From positions 1,398,650-1,462,649 of the forward strand of contig NZ_JAIOTY010000001.1 in assembly GCF_019931275.1 (NCBI RefSeq): DNA of 64,000 nt, read 5' to 3'. Shown here piece by piece: positions 1 to 8,929 of this stretch. Made by a program: the position numbers and the translations under genes. The first letter of the stretch is position 1; every line of letters starts with the position of its first letter. Under the pieces are notes generated by a model. It did no database searches. It saw only the letters and a program-made list of their open reading frames with translations, and was not told the DNA's origin. This DNA comes from Nitratidesulfovibrio sp. SRB-5. GTDB taxonomy: Bacteria > Desulfobacterota > Desulfovibrionia > Desulfovibrionales > Desulfovibrionaceae.

Positions 1-973
1 CCAGCAGCGCCGTTTCCAGCGTGGCCGTGCCCGATGCGGCCAGCAGCAGCTGGCAGGTGCGCAGGGTGGCGTAGCGGTCGTCGGGCGATTCGATGGTCAG
101 GGGCACGTCGGCGGGCCACAGGGCGCGCAGGGCGTCCTCGGTCACGTTGGGGGCGCGCACGCAGTGGAAGGACAGGCCGGGGCGGTCCGCCAGCAGCAGC
201 CGGGCAGCCTTGCCGTATTCCGGCATCAGCGCCTCTATCTCCTTGCGGCGGCTGCCGGGCATCAGACCGATGCGCCCCGGCACGGGGGCGATGGCGTCCA
301 GCCGCTGCCAGTCCATCATGTCCAGCAGCGGGTTGCCCACGTAGTCCACGTCCATGCCGTGGCGGCGGTAGAACTCCACCTCGAAGGGCAGGATGCAGAT
401 CATCCGGCGGATGTGGCGGCGGATGAAGTTGACCCGCCCGGTGCGCCACGCCCATATCTTGGGGCTGATGTAGTAATGCACCGGAATGCCCAGCGCGTGG
501 GCGGCACTGGCGATGCGGAAGTTGAATTCCGGCGCGTCGATGAGCACCACCGCGTCGGGCCTGCGCGCGGCCAGTTCGGCCTTGATGCGGCGCAGCATGC
601 CGAGGATGCGCGGCAGGTAGCCCAGCACCTCGGTGATGCCCATGACGGACAGGTCTTCCACCCGCAGGATGGCGTCCTGCCCGGCACCGCGCAGGTGCGG
701 TCCGCCCATGCCGATGCAGCGCAACGACGGGTCGCGGCGGCGCAGGGCCTCCAGCAGGTGTCCGCCGTGCATGTCGCCGGATAGTTCACCGGCGTTGATC
801 CACACGGTGCGCGGCGGGGGGGTGGGGGCTGCGCCAGTCGTTGGGCCAGTCGTTGCGCCCGACGTTGCGCCAGACGTTGCGCCCGACGTTGCGCCCGACG
901 TGGGGGCGGACGCTGCGGCAACGAGGGCGGCCGCTTCGGCAGGCTCCGCGCCCGGCTGGGGGGTGTTCGTCAT
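1..973 (-). CDS. lpxB: Lipid-A-disaccharide synthase (3' end cut by window edge)
   Basis: Glycosyltransferase of lipid A synthesis; it joins UDP-2,3-diacylglucosamine and lipid X at the inner membrane. The frame opens at ATG 971-973, ten bases after the stop of the upstream gene, and leaves the window after 324 codons, so the C-terminus is not seen. Family signatures are NAGELSGDMHGG (about residues 60-71), APEFNF, YYISPKIWAWR and LMPGSRRKE. The core starts near residue 56. The first ~55 residues are an unusual low-complexity extension with repeated TSGA, encoded by 12-bp tandem units. A start closer to the core is possible but no better codon with a ribosome site was seen. It is the last visible gene of a minus-strand envelope run. 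Confidence 0.93.
   Translation of the reverse strand, partial: MTNTPQPGAEPAEAAALVAAASAPTSGATSGATSGATSGATTGPTTGAAPTPPPRTVWINAGELSGDMHGGHLLEALRRRDPSLRCIGMGGPHLRGAGQDAILRVEDLSVMGITEVLGYLPRILGMLRRIKAELAARRPDAVVLIDAPEFNFRIASAAHALGIPVHYYISPKIWAWRTGRVNFIRRHIRRMICILPFEVEFYRRHGMDVDYVGNPLLDMMDWQRLDAIAPVPGRIGLMPGSRRKEIEALMPEYGKAARLLLADRPGLSFHCVRAPNVTEDALRALWPADVPLTIESPDDRYATLRTCQLLLAASGTATLETALL
839..898. repeat. 12-bp tandem repeat inside the lpxB 5' end
   Basis: Five 12-bp units of the form CGTTGCGCCCGA (one is CGTTGGGCCAGT, one has an internal change). Because the unit is a multiple of three it stays in frame and encodes the Thr-Ser-Gly-Ala repeats at the N-terminus of LpxB. Confidence 0.85.
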
Positions 974-983
974 GCCCTGCCGC

Positions 984-1967
984 CTACGCGCCCATGCTTG
1001 CCGTGGTGGCCGGAGACGGCGTGGGCCGCAGCCGGTCGTACAGCCGGATCAGCAGCATCACCACCACCATGGAGAAGATCAGCCGCGCCCACAGGGTGCC
1101 GCCAAGGTGCGCGCCGATGAGGGCCATCAGCAGGGTGTCCTCGATGAGCGCGTGCGACAGGCCCATGAGCGACAGCGAACTGAACACGTCGCGCGGGGGC
1201 ACCTTGCCGCCCTGCACCTCGTGCACGATGAGTCCGCCGCCGTAGGCGATGCCAAGGCTGAGGCCCACGATGGTGATGGTGGCGGCGTTGTCGCCGATGC
1301 CCATCAACCGCAGCACCGGGCGCAGGCAGGCGTTGAGCAGCCGGGTGATGCCCGCGGCGTCCAGCACGCGCATCAGGCCCATCAGCACCAGCACGATGCC
1401 GAAGACCGAGATCAGGTTGCGCGCCTCGTTCCAGGCCCAGGCGGCCAGGGTGGCCGGGGCCTCGCGCGGGGCCCACAGCATGGTGGCGGGTTCGGAAAGG
1501 TAGCCGGTGGCGTCGAAGAAGGCGCGCATCAGCATGCCGCACAGCAGCGCCCCGCCAAAGCGCAGCACGATCTGGGTGGTCATGTTCAGGCCGCACTGCT
1601 GGGCAATGCGCCCTTCCACCAGCACGTTGTGGGCGATGAGGGTCATGGTGGCGAAGGTGGTCACCTGGGCCACGCTCAGCTGTTCCATGCCCGGCAGCAG
1701 CCCGGCGTACACGAACAGGCCGCTGTAGATGTTCACCAGCATGCTGGTGGCCCACGACAGGCCAAGGTCGGCGGGCAGGCCCACCAGCCCCATGACGGGT
1801 GACAGAGGCAGGGCCAGGTAGCGCACCAGGTCCAGTTCGGTCAGCACCTTGACCACGATGATGATGGGCACCATCACCTTGACCAGCGTCAGCCAGACGT
1901 GGAAGGCGTCCCTTGTGGTGCCGTGCGCGGCGCGTGCGAGCGTGCGGAGGGTTTCGGCGGGCGGCAT
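984..1967 (-). CDS. Nucleoside-recognition (Gate) domain membrane protein
   Basis: Polytopic inner-membrane protein of 327 residues. It resembles the nucleoside-recognition/Gate family found in spore maturation proteins SpmA/SpmB, nucleoside transporters and FeoB. Several hydrophobic segments are visible (about residues 30-50, 75-95, 130-150, 185-210, 235-260, 285-310), with paired polar-glycine stretches such as GIGDNAATITIVGLSLG that are typical of the Gate repeat. ATG at 1965-1967 follows an AAGGGAAACC ribosome site. It lies 66 bases after rfbD and ten bases before lpxB, so it is probably co-transcribed with them. The transported substrate cannot be told from the sequence. Confidence 0.8.
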   Translation of the reverse strand: MPPAETLRTLARAAHGTTRDAFHVWLTLVKVMVPIIIVVKVLTELDLVRYLALPLSPVMGLVGLPADLGLSWATSMLVNIYSGLFVYAGLLPGMEQLSVAQVTTFATMTLIAHNVLVEGRIAQQCGLNMTTQIVLRFGGALLCGMLMRAFFDATGYLSEPATMLWAPREAPATLAAWAWNEARNLISVFGIVLVLMGLMRVLDAAGITRLLNACLRPVLRLMGIGDNAATITIVGLSLGIAYGGGLIVHEVQGGKVPPRDVFSSLSLMGLSHALIEDTLLMALIGAHLGGTLWARLIFSMVVVMLLIRLYDRLRPTPSPATTASMGA

Positions 1968-2033
1968 GTGGTTTCCCTTTGGTATCCTGATCGTTGGTGG
2001 CCGCTGGCCGAAGTGCGGTCTGCCCGCGCGACG

Positions 2034-2915
2034 TCAGGCGTCGTGCGTGCCGGGCAGGCATTCCTTGTAGATGTAGTCGCGCAGGGCCTGCGGCCACGGG
2101 CGCGGGGTGATGCCGGTCATCTGGGTGAAGCGCGCGGTGTCCAGCACCGAAAAGGGCGGGCGCTGGGCCTTTTGCGGGTAATCGCGCGAGGGTATCGCGT
2201 GCACCTTGCAGGGCAGCCCGGCCAGGTTCACCGCCTCGGACGCCAGTTCGCACCAGCTGGCCTGCCCGGCATTGGCCACGTGGAAGATGCCGGTGGCCCG
2301 CAGTTCGGCCAGCTTCACGCTGCCCGCCGCCAGATCCAGGGTGTAGGTGGGCGAGCCGATCTGGTCGTGCACCACGCGGGCCTCGCCCTTGTCGTGGCAG
2401 ATGTCCAGGATGACCTTGACGAAATTGCGGCGCCCCGGGCCGAACAGCCAGGATGTGCGCACCACGCAGGCGTTGTCCGGGCACTGTTGCAGCACGGCCT
2501 GTTCACCGGCCAGCTTGGTGGCGCCGTAAACGGACGCGGGGTCGGGCGTGTCGTCCGGCGTGTAGGGCGTGCCCTTCCTGCCGCTGAACACGAAATCGGT
2601 GCTGAAGTGCACAAGGTGCATGGGCGTGCCGCGCACCATGCGCGCAAGGCAGGTGGGCAGTTGCCGGTTGAGGCGGGTGGCGTCTTCCTCGCGCTCTTCG
2701 GCCAGGTCCACCTGGGTCCAGGCCACGGTGTTGAAGATCACGGCGGGTTCGGCGCGCTCGATGAACGAGGCCAGCGCCCCGGAATCGAGCACGTTCACGT
2801 CGTCCCGCCCGGTGGGCAGGGCGTCCCAGCCCGATTCGCGCAGCACGCGCACCAGGGCCTGGCCGAGCAGCCCGGTCCTGCCGCCGAGCACCAGCGCCTT
2901 GGGGCGCGGGCTCAC
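2034..2915 (-). CDS. rfbD: dTDP-4-dehydrorhamnose reductase
   Basis: Reduces dTDP-4-keto-L-rhamnose to dTDP-L-rhamnose with NAD(P)H, the last step of activated rhamnose synthesis for surface polysaccharide. The 293-residue protein is an extended SDR: nucleotide-binding GGRTGLLGQ at residues 11-19, the STDFVFSG segment around 105, and YGATKLAGE with the catalytic Tyr-x3-Lys around 130. The start is GTG at 2913-2915, and its first bases overlap the TGA of rfbB (GTGA overlap), which indicates translational coupling. The dTDP-glucose thymidylyltransferase (RmlA) and epimerase (RmlC) genes are not in this window. Confidence 0.93.
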   Translation of the reverse strand: MSPRPKALVLGGRTGLLGQALVRVLRESGWDALPTGRDDVNVLDSGALASFIERAEPAVIFNTVAWTQVDLAEEREEDATRLNRQLPTCLARMVRGTPMHLVHFSTDFVFSGRKGTPYTPDDTPDPASVYGATKLAGEQAVLQQCPDNACVVRTSWLFGPGRRNFVKVILDICHDKGEARVVHDQIGSPTYTLDLAAGSVKLAELRATGIFHVANAGQASWCELASEAVNLAGLPCKVHAIPSRDYPQKAQRPPFSVLDTARFTQMTGITPRPWPQALRDYIYKECLPGTHDA

Positions 2916-3934
2916 AGTCGTTCTCCGTACCAGCGTTGCATGAATTCCCTGTACGCCCCCGAGGCCACGCTTTCAAGCCATGCCGCGTTGTTCCGGTACC
3001 AGGCCACGGTTTCGGCCAGACCCCGCTCGAAGTCGTATTCCGGCGCGTAGCCAAGTTCCCGCGCCGCCAGCGAAAAGTCCATGGCGTAGCGGCGGTCGTG
3101 GCCGGGGCGGTCGGTAACGTGGCGGATCAGGCTTTCCGGCTTGCCCACCAGGCGCAGGATGGCGCGCACCACCTCTATGTTGGGACGTTCCGCCGCGCCG
3201 CCGAAGTTGTAGACAGCGCCGGGGCGGCCCTTTTCCAGCGCCAGCAGTACGCCACGGCAGTGGTCGTCCACGTGGATCCAGTCGCGCACGTTCATGCCGT
3301 CGCCGTAGACGGGCAGGGTTTCATCGCGTCCGGCCCGGCCGATCATCAGCGGAATGAGCTTTTCGGGAAACTGGTAGGGGCCGTAGTTGTTGGAGCAGCG
3401 GGTGATGACCACCGGGTAGCCGTACGTCTCGAACCAGGCGCGGGCCATCAGGTCGCCCGCGGCCTTGGAGGCGGAGTAGGGGCTGTTGGGGGCCAGCGGG
3501 GTGGATTCGGTGAAGCGGCCCTCCGGCCCCAGGGTGCCGTACACCTCGTCGGTGGAAACGTGGACGAAGCGGGTAACCCCGGCTTCGCGCGCGGCGGTGA
3601 GCAGGGTCTGCGTGCCCAGCACGTTGGTGACCACGAAGGGCGCGGGGTCGTCGATGGAGCGGTCCACGTGGGTTTCCGCCGCGAAGTTGACCACCGCGTC
3701 GATGCGGTGCTGCGCAAGGATGCGGCGCACCGCGTCCGCATCGGCGATGTCGGCGTGCTCGAAGAAATAGCGGGTGCCGCCGTGGGTCTTCTCCACGTCG
3801 GCGAGGTTCAGCGGGTTGCCCGCGTAGGTCAGCTTGTCGAGGTTGACCACCGTGACGTCGGGGCGGCGGTCGATGACGAGACGGACGAAGTTGGTGCCGA
3901 TGAAGCCGCAACCGCCCGTGACGAGTAGGCGCAT
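2912..3934 (-). CDS. rfbB: dTDP-glucose 4,6-dehydratase
   Basis: Converts dTDP-glucose to dTDP-4-keto-6-deoxyglucose, the second step of dTDP-rhamnose synthesis. The 340-residue extended SDR shows the NAD-binding GGCGFIGTNF near the N-terminus, STDEVYG, and YSASKAAGD with the catalytic Tyr-x3-Lys; TRCSNNYGPYQFPEKLIP and the RDWIHVDDH segment are hallmarks of RmlB. Two ATGs stand together (3937 and 3934); the second is better spaced from GGAG, so 3934 is used. The same frame stays open upstream but that part has no family similarity. It heads the rfbB-rfbD-Gate-lpxB run. Confidence 0.95.
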   Translation of the reverse strand: MRLLVTGGCGFIGTNFVRLVIDRRPDVTVVNLDKLTYAGNPLNLADVEKTHGGTRYFFEHADIADADAVRRILAQHRIDAVVNFAAETHVDRSIDDPAPFVVTNVLGTQTLLTAAREAGVTRFVHVSTDEVYGTLGPEGRFTESTPLAPNSPYSASKAAGDLMARAWFETYGYPVVITRCSNNYGPYQFPEKLIPLMIGRAGRDETLPVYGDGMNVRDWIHVDDHCRGVLLALEKGRPGAVYNFGGAAERPNIEVVRAILRLVGKPESLIRHVTDRPGHDRRYAMDFSLAARELGYAPEYDFERGLAETVAWYRNNAAWLESVASGAYREFMQRWYGERL

Positions 3935-4443
3935 CATGTCTCCGTGATGGTGACGGGTGTGCAGGGGGGGGCCAGGCGGTGAAGCCCGGCAAGGCCTGGC
4001 GCACAGGTTCGGGCCGGGCCCTGTAAAGCCCTGATGGTACAGGCAGCGGCGGTGCAAGGTCAATATGGCGCGGTGGGCGGCGCTGGAACGGCGTGCGCCA
4101 TGCATCGTGCAGAAATAACTTGCAATGTTGCGCTGTTGTAGGTAGCGTGCACCGTGGCGCTTCACGTCGTTGCGCCGCCCGGCATGGCGGTTCGGAGGCA
4201 GCCCCTGCGCTCCGCGCGCGGCGAATCCGCGTCCAGTCCGCGTCCAGTCCGCGTCCAGTCCGCGTCCAGTCCGCGTCCCGTTCGCGTCCCGTTCGCGTCC
4301 CGTTCGCGTCCCGTTCGCGTCCCGTTCGCGTCCCGTTCGCGTCCCGTTCGCGTCCCGTTCGCGTCCCGTTCGCGTCCCGTTCGCGTCCCGTTCGCGTCCG
4401 CCTGCCGCACGCCTGTTTCGTATACGGTTTCCACGGCACCCAC
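3935..4443. other. Intergenic region between rfbB and cbiK, with a minisatellite
   Basis: About 510 bases between divergent genes. It must hold the promoters of the rfb run (minus) and of cbiK (plus), but no consensus promoter stands out. Its right half is the 11-bp array listed separately. Open frames run through the array on both strands because an 11-bp unit cycles through all three frames; they are not genes. Confidence 0.6.
4229..4393. repeat. Perfect 11-bp minisatellite, 15 units
   Basis: Four copies of GCGTCCAGTCC are followed without a break by eleven copies of GCGTCCCGTTC, then a partial unit GCGTCC. The two blocks differ at two positions of the unit and are internally identical, which suggests recent expansion by slippage from two founder units. 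The array ends about 50 bases before the cbiK start, so copy number changes the distance between upstream signals and the gene in steps of roughly one helical turn. Confidence 0.95.
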
Positions 4444-5328
4444 ATGAAGAAAGGCATCCTTCTCGCCGCGTTCGGCTCCGGCACCCCGCAGGGGCAGTCC
4501 ACCCTTCGTCTGTTCGACGAACGGGTGCGCGCGCTATTTCCCGGCGTGCCGGTGCGCTGGGCGTTCACCTCCGTCGTCATGCGCAACCGGCTGGCGGCGG
4601 CCCGCAAGAAGACCGATTCCGTCCAGAAGGCCCTGCGAAAGATGTGGTTCGAAAAGTATACGCATGTCGCGGTCCAGTCGCTGCATTCCATTCCCGGCGC
4701 GGAATATGCCGACCTGCTGGCCGACGTGGAGGACATGCGCGGTGGGGGCGGCATCCGGTCGGTCGGGGGCGAGGGCATCCGGCCAGACGGAGAGGGCGGC
4801 ATCAGCCCGGACGGCTTCGTGCGGGCCACCGTGGGCGCGCCCCTGCTGGATTCCGACGACGACATCCGCCGCGCCACCGCCGCCCTGCTGAACCACCTGC
4901 CGCCGGAGCGCACCCCCGGCGAGGCCTGCGTGTTCATGGGGCACGGCACCTGGCACGAGGGCGAATCGCGCTACGGGGTGCTGTCCGCCCAGGTGCGCGA
5001 GCGCGACCCGCTGGTGCACATCGGCACCATGGACGGAGACTGCACCATCGGCGACATCCTGCCCCGCCTGGCGGAGGCCGGGGTGCGCCGGGTGTGGCTG
5101 CTGCCGCTGCTCTCGGTGGTGGGGCGGCACGCCATGCTGGACATGGCCGGTGATGCGCCGGATTCGTGGCGGTCGCGCATCGTGGCGGCGGGCATGGAAT
5201 GCGTGCCCGTGCTGCGCGGCACGGCGGAATACGGCGGCTTCGTGGACATCTGGCTGGACCATCTGGGCGTGGCCCTGCGCGCGCTCGACGCGGACGGGGA
5301 CACGGACGGGGACGGGGTAGCCCGATAG
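4444..5328 (+). CDS. cbiK: Sirohydrochlorin cobaltochelatase, cytoplasmic type
   Basis: Class II chelatase that inserts cobalt (or iron in vitro) into sirohydrochlorin for cobalamin or siroheme synthesis. The 294-residue protein has the metal-binding histidines of the family: MGHGTWHEGE (His167) and VVGRHAMLDMAGD (His229), plus TMDGDCTIGDILP. No signal peptide is present, so it matches the cytoplasmic rather than the periplasmic CbiK known in Desulfovibrio. ATG 4444 is chosen because MKKGILLAAFGSG begins the chelatase fold; the frame continues upstream only through the minisatellite. Residues 99-124 (GGGGIRSVGGEGIRPDGEGG and following) are a Gly-rich insert that looks slippage-derived. The ribosome site is weak. 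Confidence 0.92.
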   Translation: MKKGILLAAFGSGTPQGQSTLRLFDERVRALFPGVPVRWAFTSVVMRNRLAAARKKTDSVQKALRKMWFEKYTHVAVQSLHSIPGAEYADLLADVEDMRGGGGIRSVGGEGIRPDGEGGISPDGFVRATVGAPLLDSDDDIRRATAALLNHLPPERTPGEACVFMGHGTWHEGESRYGVLSAQVRERDPLVHIGTMDGDCTIGDILPRLAEAGVRRVWLLPLLSVVGRHAMLDMAGDAPDSWRSRIVAAGMECVPVLRGTAEYGGFVDIWLDHLGVALRALDADGDTDGDGVAR

Positions 5329-5639
5329 CCGCGAACCCCACGGCAGGCATCGCAGATTTGTCTGACGCGCTGACGCCCCTGACGTGCTGACACCCCCGAC
5401 GTCGCAGGTTCACCGGACGCTCCTGATTCTCCCGACGCGCCTGACATGCCGGACTCGCAGCTGGCCGGAACAGGGCCCCGCCGCCGGATTTCCTTCCCTT
5501 GCGTTTTCGCGGGTTGCTTCCCTTTCCGCCGTTCCCGCCTCCGTTCCCCGACCGGTTCCCCCGCCCCCGCTGGCGTTCGGGGGCAAAATCGGCTACAACG
5601 CCACGGAACGACACCATTTTGCAGAACACCGGAGTATTC
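5329..5639. other. Intergenic region with degenerate ~10-bp repeats
   Basis: Just over 300 bases after cbiK. From about 5357 to 5455 there are decayed repeats built on CTGACG and CCTGAC. No terminator with a T-run and no small gene with a ribosome site was seen. Confidence 0.5.
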
Positions 5640-6641
5640 ATGATGTTCCGTTGTCCCGGCCGCCCCGCGCGCGGCCACGGGGTGGCTCCGTCCCCCCGCC
5701 ATATGGCTTTCCGCAGGATGCCCCTCAACGCCGCCCCGGGCGCGCTTGCATCGCCGTGGCGGCTCCTGTGCGGCCTTGCCGTCGTGGTGGCCGTGCTGTG
5801 CCAGGCCGTGCCGGGCCATGCCCGCCGCGTAGAGGCCGTGTGGGGCGAAGGGCAGGCTTCCAAAACCCGTGCGCAGGCACAGGGCGAGGCCTTTACCAGC
5901 GCCGTCACCGACGAGGCCCTGGACATCCTGCGCGCGCCCCTTTCCGAGGCGCGCCGCGCCGCGTTGCGCGAGTACCTGTCCTCCGTCACCGGCGAGGTGG
6001 TGCGCGGCTACAGCGAACTGGGCATGACCCCGGTGCAGGGCGGCACCCGCCTTGCCGTGGACGTGGACGTGAACCGCGACATGCTCAAGGAGCGCCTGCG
6101 TCAGGTGGGCGCCTACTACACAGCCGAAGAACCCGTGGCCATGGTCTTGCAGCTTTCCGGCGCCTCGCCGGAGGTGGCGGAGCGGGTGAGCAGGCTGCAA
6201 CTGCTGTACGGGGTGGAGCAGCGCGCCGGAGCTTCGGTGCGCGTGGCCCTGCGCCCCCAGAATCCCCAGAGCAAGGGCTGGTACGGCACGCTGGACGCGC
6301 CGGAAGGGTCCACTTCCGCGGATGGGGCCAGCGTGGACGACGCGTGGCGCGGACTGTGGGCGTGGTATTTCTCGCACCGTCAGGTGGCCGGGGCGGCGGC
6401 GGGCCAGCAGGCCGTGCTGCGGGTTTCCGGCTGGCTCACCGCCGACAGCGTCGAATCCTTCGACCGGGCGCTGCACGACTGGGACCGTGCCCTGCAAAGC
6501 GCGCAGTTGCAGGACGTGACCATGCGGCCCGGCGGTCTGGTGGCCACGTGGAAGCTGGTGCTGGTGAACCGGGCGGAACTGGACCGCCGCCTGGACGAGT
6601 ACCTTGCGCCGCGCAAGCTGACGCGAGAGGTTCTGCCGTAA
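5640..6641 (+). CDS. Exported protein of unknown function
   Basis: A 333-residue protein with a Sec-type leader: basic N-terminus, hydrophobic WRLLCGLAVVVAVLC at about residues 37-52, and a plausible cleavage after GHA near 60. The mature part is soluble and alpha/beta in character; residues 70-140 (QAQGEAFTSAVTDEALDI, YLSSVTGEVV, LAVDVDVNRDML) recall proteins assembled from repeated periplasmic alpha/beta units, but no family could be named with confidence. ATG 5640 is preceded by GGAG at a spacing of five; a second ATG follows at 5643 and another candidate is 5703. The gene stands alone and converges on tatA. Confidence 0.75.
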   Translation: MMFRCPGRPARGHGVAPSPRHMAFRRMPLNAAPGALASPWRLLCGLAVVVAVLCQAVPGHARRVEAVWGEGQASKTRAQAQGEAFTSAVTDEALDILRAPLSEARRAALREYLSSVTGEVVRGYSELGMTPVQGGTRLAVDVDVNRDMLKERLRQVGAYYTAEEPVAMVLQLSGASPEVAERVSRLQLLYGVEQRAGASVRVALRPQNPQSKGWYGTLDAPEGSTSADGASVDDAWRGLWAWYFSHRQVAGAAAGQQAVLRVSGWLTADSVESFDRALHDWDRALQSAQLQDVTMRPGGLVATWKLVLVNRAELDRRLDEYLAPRKLTREVLP

Positions 6642-6653
6642 CGCGAAAACGAA

Positions 6654-6684
6654 GAAACCCGGCGGGCATGCCGCGCCGGGTTTC
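6654..6684. terminator. Bidirectional terminator between the exported protein and tatA
   Basis: A 12-base stem with one mismatch (GAAACCCGGC arm against GCCGGGTTTC, around GGGCATGCCGC) lies between the convergent stops at 6641 and 6714. A-rich sequence precedes it and the top of each arm gives short T-runs on both strands. Confidence 0.75.
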
Positions 6685-6713
6685 GAAAGATGTCGGTCGG
6701 GCACATGGCCCGG

Positions 6714-6917
6714 TTATGCCTGCTTGTCGTCCTTGTCGGTCTTGCCGTTCTTCTTGCCCGGAGTGATGTCGATTTCATCGGGCTCGCTGGTGGCCCGCTT
6801 GAAGTTCCGGATGGCACGCCCGAGCCCGCCGCCGATTTCGGGCAGCTTGTTGGCCCCGAATACCAGCAGGACCAGAACGAGAACGACCAACAATTCCTGA
6901 ATGCCGATACCGAACAT
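6714..6917 (-). CDS. tatA: Twin-arginine translocase subunit TatA/TatE
   Basis: Pore-forming subunit of the Tat pathway, which exports folded cofactor-containing proteins such as periplasmic hydrogenases and formate dehydrogenases. The 67-residue product has the family layout: [20 protein letters not shown] as the transmembrane helix, the hinge and amphipathic helix ([20 protein letters not shown]), then a charged tail ending in [12 protein letters not shown] at 6915-6917 is used because GGAGG sits seven bases upstream; an ATG two codons earlier is too close to it. No tatB or tatC gene is adjacent. Confidence 0.93.
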   Translation of the reverse strand: MFGIGIQELLVVLVLVLLVFGANKLPEIGGGLGRAIRNFKRATSEPDEIDITPGKKNGKTDKDDKQA

Positions 6918-7042
6918 ATGCATGCCTCCGTTAGTGGTGTCATGCATATACACATCGGGTACACCCCGGTCAAGGCGCGCAACGCCGGGGGATGGCCTGT
7001 GTTCCAAGGTGGTTGCGCACACTTCAATGAATGGAGCGATAC

Positions 7043-8929
7043 ATGCGACGCATCGTTGTCATAGGTTCCGGTGTGGGGGCGGGCAAGCTTGCCGCGCGCG
7101 TCAAGCGGCTGTTGCCGGGGTGCGAGGTGAACATGATCATGCCCGAGGCAGAGGGTGACGGCACCGGGCACGGCGGGCCGTTTTCCGCGCACATTGCGGG
7201 GCGGCGCGCCTCGCGCGTGCTGCTGGCCGCCCGCGAGGTGGGTGTGCTGGATGCCGCCGAACTTTCCGTCGATCTTGACGCCAACACCGTGATCACCGGA
7301 TCCAGCCGGGGGCGGCTGGCCGTGCGCTACGACCAGCTGGCCCTGGAAATCGACGCCACCCCGCGCATTCCCCGCGCCCTGCGCGGCGCGCCCAACGTGT
7401 TCGCCTGGCCCTGCGCCGACGCCACGGGCCTTGACGGCCTGCTGGCCGAACGAGTGGCCGCCGGGGCCTGCCGCGCCGTGGTGGTGGGGCAGGGGGCCGA
7501 GGCGCTGGAAGCCCTGCGCCTTGCCCGCGCTGCCGGGGCCACCCCGGTGTGGGTGCGCACCCGCGCCGCCGCTGGTGATGCCGCCAACGCCGTGGACGCG
7601 GACATGTGGCGCCACGCGGCGCGCATGGCCCGCCGCAACGGTGTGGAAACGGTGAACTGGACCGGCGTGGCCATGGAACGCATGGGCGCGCTGCCCGCCG
7701 AAGGCGGCGGTTTTGCCGCGCTGGTGGCCGTCGGCCCCGACCGTGCAGAAGGGGGAGGCGGTTCCGACCTGCGCGTGGAAGGCGACCTGTTCATCTGGAC
7801 CAGCCCCATGGTGGTGCAGAATCCGGCCCTGACCCTGGACGGCATCAGCCTTGACGACACCGGCCGCATCGACGTGGACGGCTGCCTGCGCACCGGCGCG
7901 CCCGGCGTGTACGTGTTCGGTACCGGTGCCGGCGTCGAGCGCATGGCCCCGGACGGCAACGTGGAGCGGGCCGCTGCCGTTCCCGCGGAAGTGCCGGGCC
8001 TTATCCGCGCCCTGGCCGACCATCTTGCCTCCATCGACGGCAGCGGCGCCAGCGTGGCCCCCGCGCGCGGCGTGGCTGCCTGCCCGGCTGGTGACCTGGC
8101 GGCGGAACTGGCCCGGCCCGATGCTTCGGCCATCGAAGGTGTGTCCGCTGAACAGGCTGCCGATCTGGCCGCCGGTCTGGCCGCCGCGCTGGGCGACTGC
8201 CCCTGCCGCCTGCCCGCCCTGGGCACCGTGCACGGCGAAGGCCCCGGCGTCACCGTGTCCGCCGTGGGGCTGGGCTCCGCCGCTTGCGTCAGGGCCGAAG
8301 TGGAAACGGAGTTTTCCGTCTACGCAACCCCTGCCGTCGAAGGCGGTTCCGCACGTGACGACGACGATGCCGCCGCCTGGGGCGGTCTGCCCGCCGGGCA
8401 TGCCGTGAAGCTGCTGGCCGCCAAGTCCGGCGGTGCGCTGCTGGGCGCGCAGGTGGTTGGGCGCGACGCGGAACTGTGCGCCGCCGTGGTGTCCGCCGCG
8501 TCGCTTGCGCTGCGCGCGGGCATGCGCGTGGCCGACCTGGCCCAGGCGGAACTGCCCGGCGGGGCCGGTGAACTGCTGCGCCGCGCGGCGGCCGTGCTGT
8601 CCAACAAGCTGGCGGGCCGGTACTTCGGCATCACCTCCGACGAATTCATCGCCTCGCGTGAGGCCGGAGCGGAGTTCTTCACCCTGGACCTGCGCAGCGC
8701 GCCCGACTGGCGCGCTGGTCACGTGCCCGATGCGTACAACATCCCGCACACCCAGTTGCGCAAGCGGTTGCAGGACGAAGTGCCGCGCTTCACCCCCATC
8801 GTGCTGGTGGCCGCCACATCGGACGCGGCGTGGAGCGTTGCCTGCATGCTGGGCGGCCTGGGGGCCACCGACCTCTACGTGCTGGACGGCGGCATGGCCT
8901 TCTGGCCCCACGCGCTGGAGAAGGCATGA
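7043..8929 (+). CDS. CoA-disulfide-reductase/rhodanese-like flavoprotein lacking its usual catalytic cysteines
   Basis: A 628-residue protein with the architecture of CoADR-rhodanese fusions: N-terminal FAD Rossmann motif [10 protein letters not shown] (residues 5-14), a second dinucleotide fold around [17 protein letters not shown], a FAD-contact segment [13 protein letters not shown], a reductase dimerisation region and a C-terminal rhodanese domain from about 530. The catalytic Cys expected after the first FAD strand is replaced by glycine (THGGPF near 41-47). The rhodanese active loop, normally containing Cys, reads [10 protein letters not shown]. Both reactions as known would be lost, so a sensory or structural role, or a different electron transfer, is more likely. 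ATG 7043 is preceded by GGAG at spacing seven. The stop overlaps the next start (ATGA). Confidence 0.75.
   Translation: MRRIVVIGSGVGAGKLAARVKRLLPGCEVNMIMPEAEGDGTGHGGPFSAHIAGRRASRVLLAAREVGVLDAAELSVDLDANTVITGSSRGRLAVRYDQLALEIDATPRIPRALRGAPNVFAWPCADATGLDGLLAERVAAGACRAVVVGQGAEALEALRLARAAGATPVWVRTRAAAGDAANAVDADMWRHAARMARRNGVETVNWTGVAMERMGALPAEGGGFAALVAVGPDRAEGGGGSDLRVEGDLFIWTSPMVVQNPALTLDGISLDDTGRIDVDGCLRTGAPGVYVFGTGAGVERMAPDGNVERAAAVPAEVPGLIRALADHLASIDGSGASVAPARGVAACPAGDLAAELARPDASAIEGVSAEQAADLAAGLAAALGDCPCRLPALGTVHGEGPGVTVSAVGLGSAACVRAEVETEFSVYATPAVEGGSARDDDDAAAWGGLPAGHAVKLLAAKSGGALLGAQVVGRDAELCAAVVSAASLALRAGMRVADLAQAELPGGAGELLRRAAAVLSNKLAGRYFGITSDEFIASREAGAEFFTLDLRSAPDWRAGHVPDAYNIPHTQLRKRLQDEVPRFTPIVLVAATSDAAWSVACMLGGLGATDLYVLDGGMAFWPHALEKA

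Noticed and set aside
4229-4393. CRISPR array
   Set aside because: Units are 11 bp, directly joined, with no spacers and no cas genes nearby.
4093-4443. Upstream extension of cbiK and other frames through the 11-bp array (SRPVRVPFAS repeats)
   Set aside because: An 11-bp unit without stops opens all frames on both strands; the chelatase fold begins at 4444.
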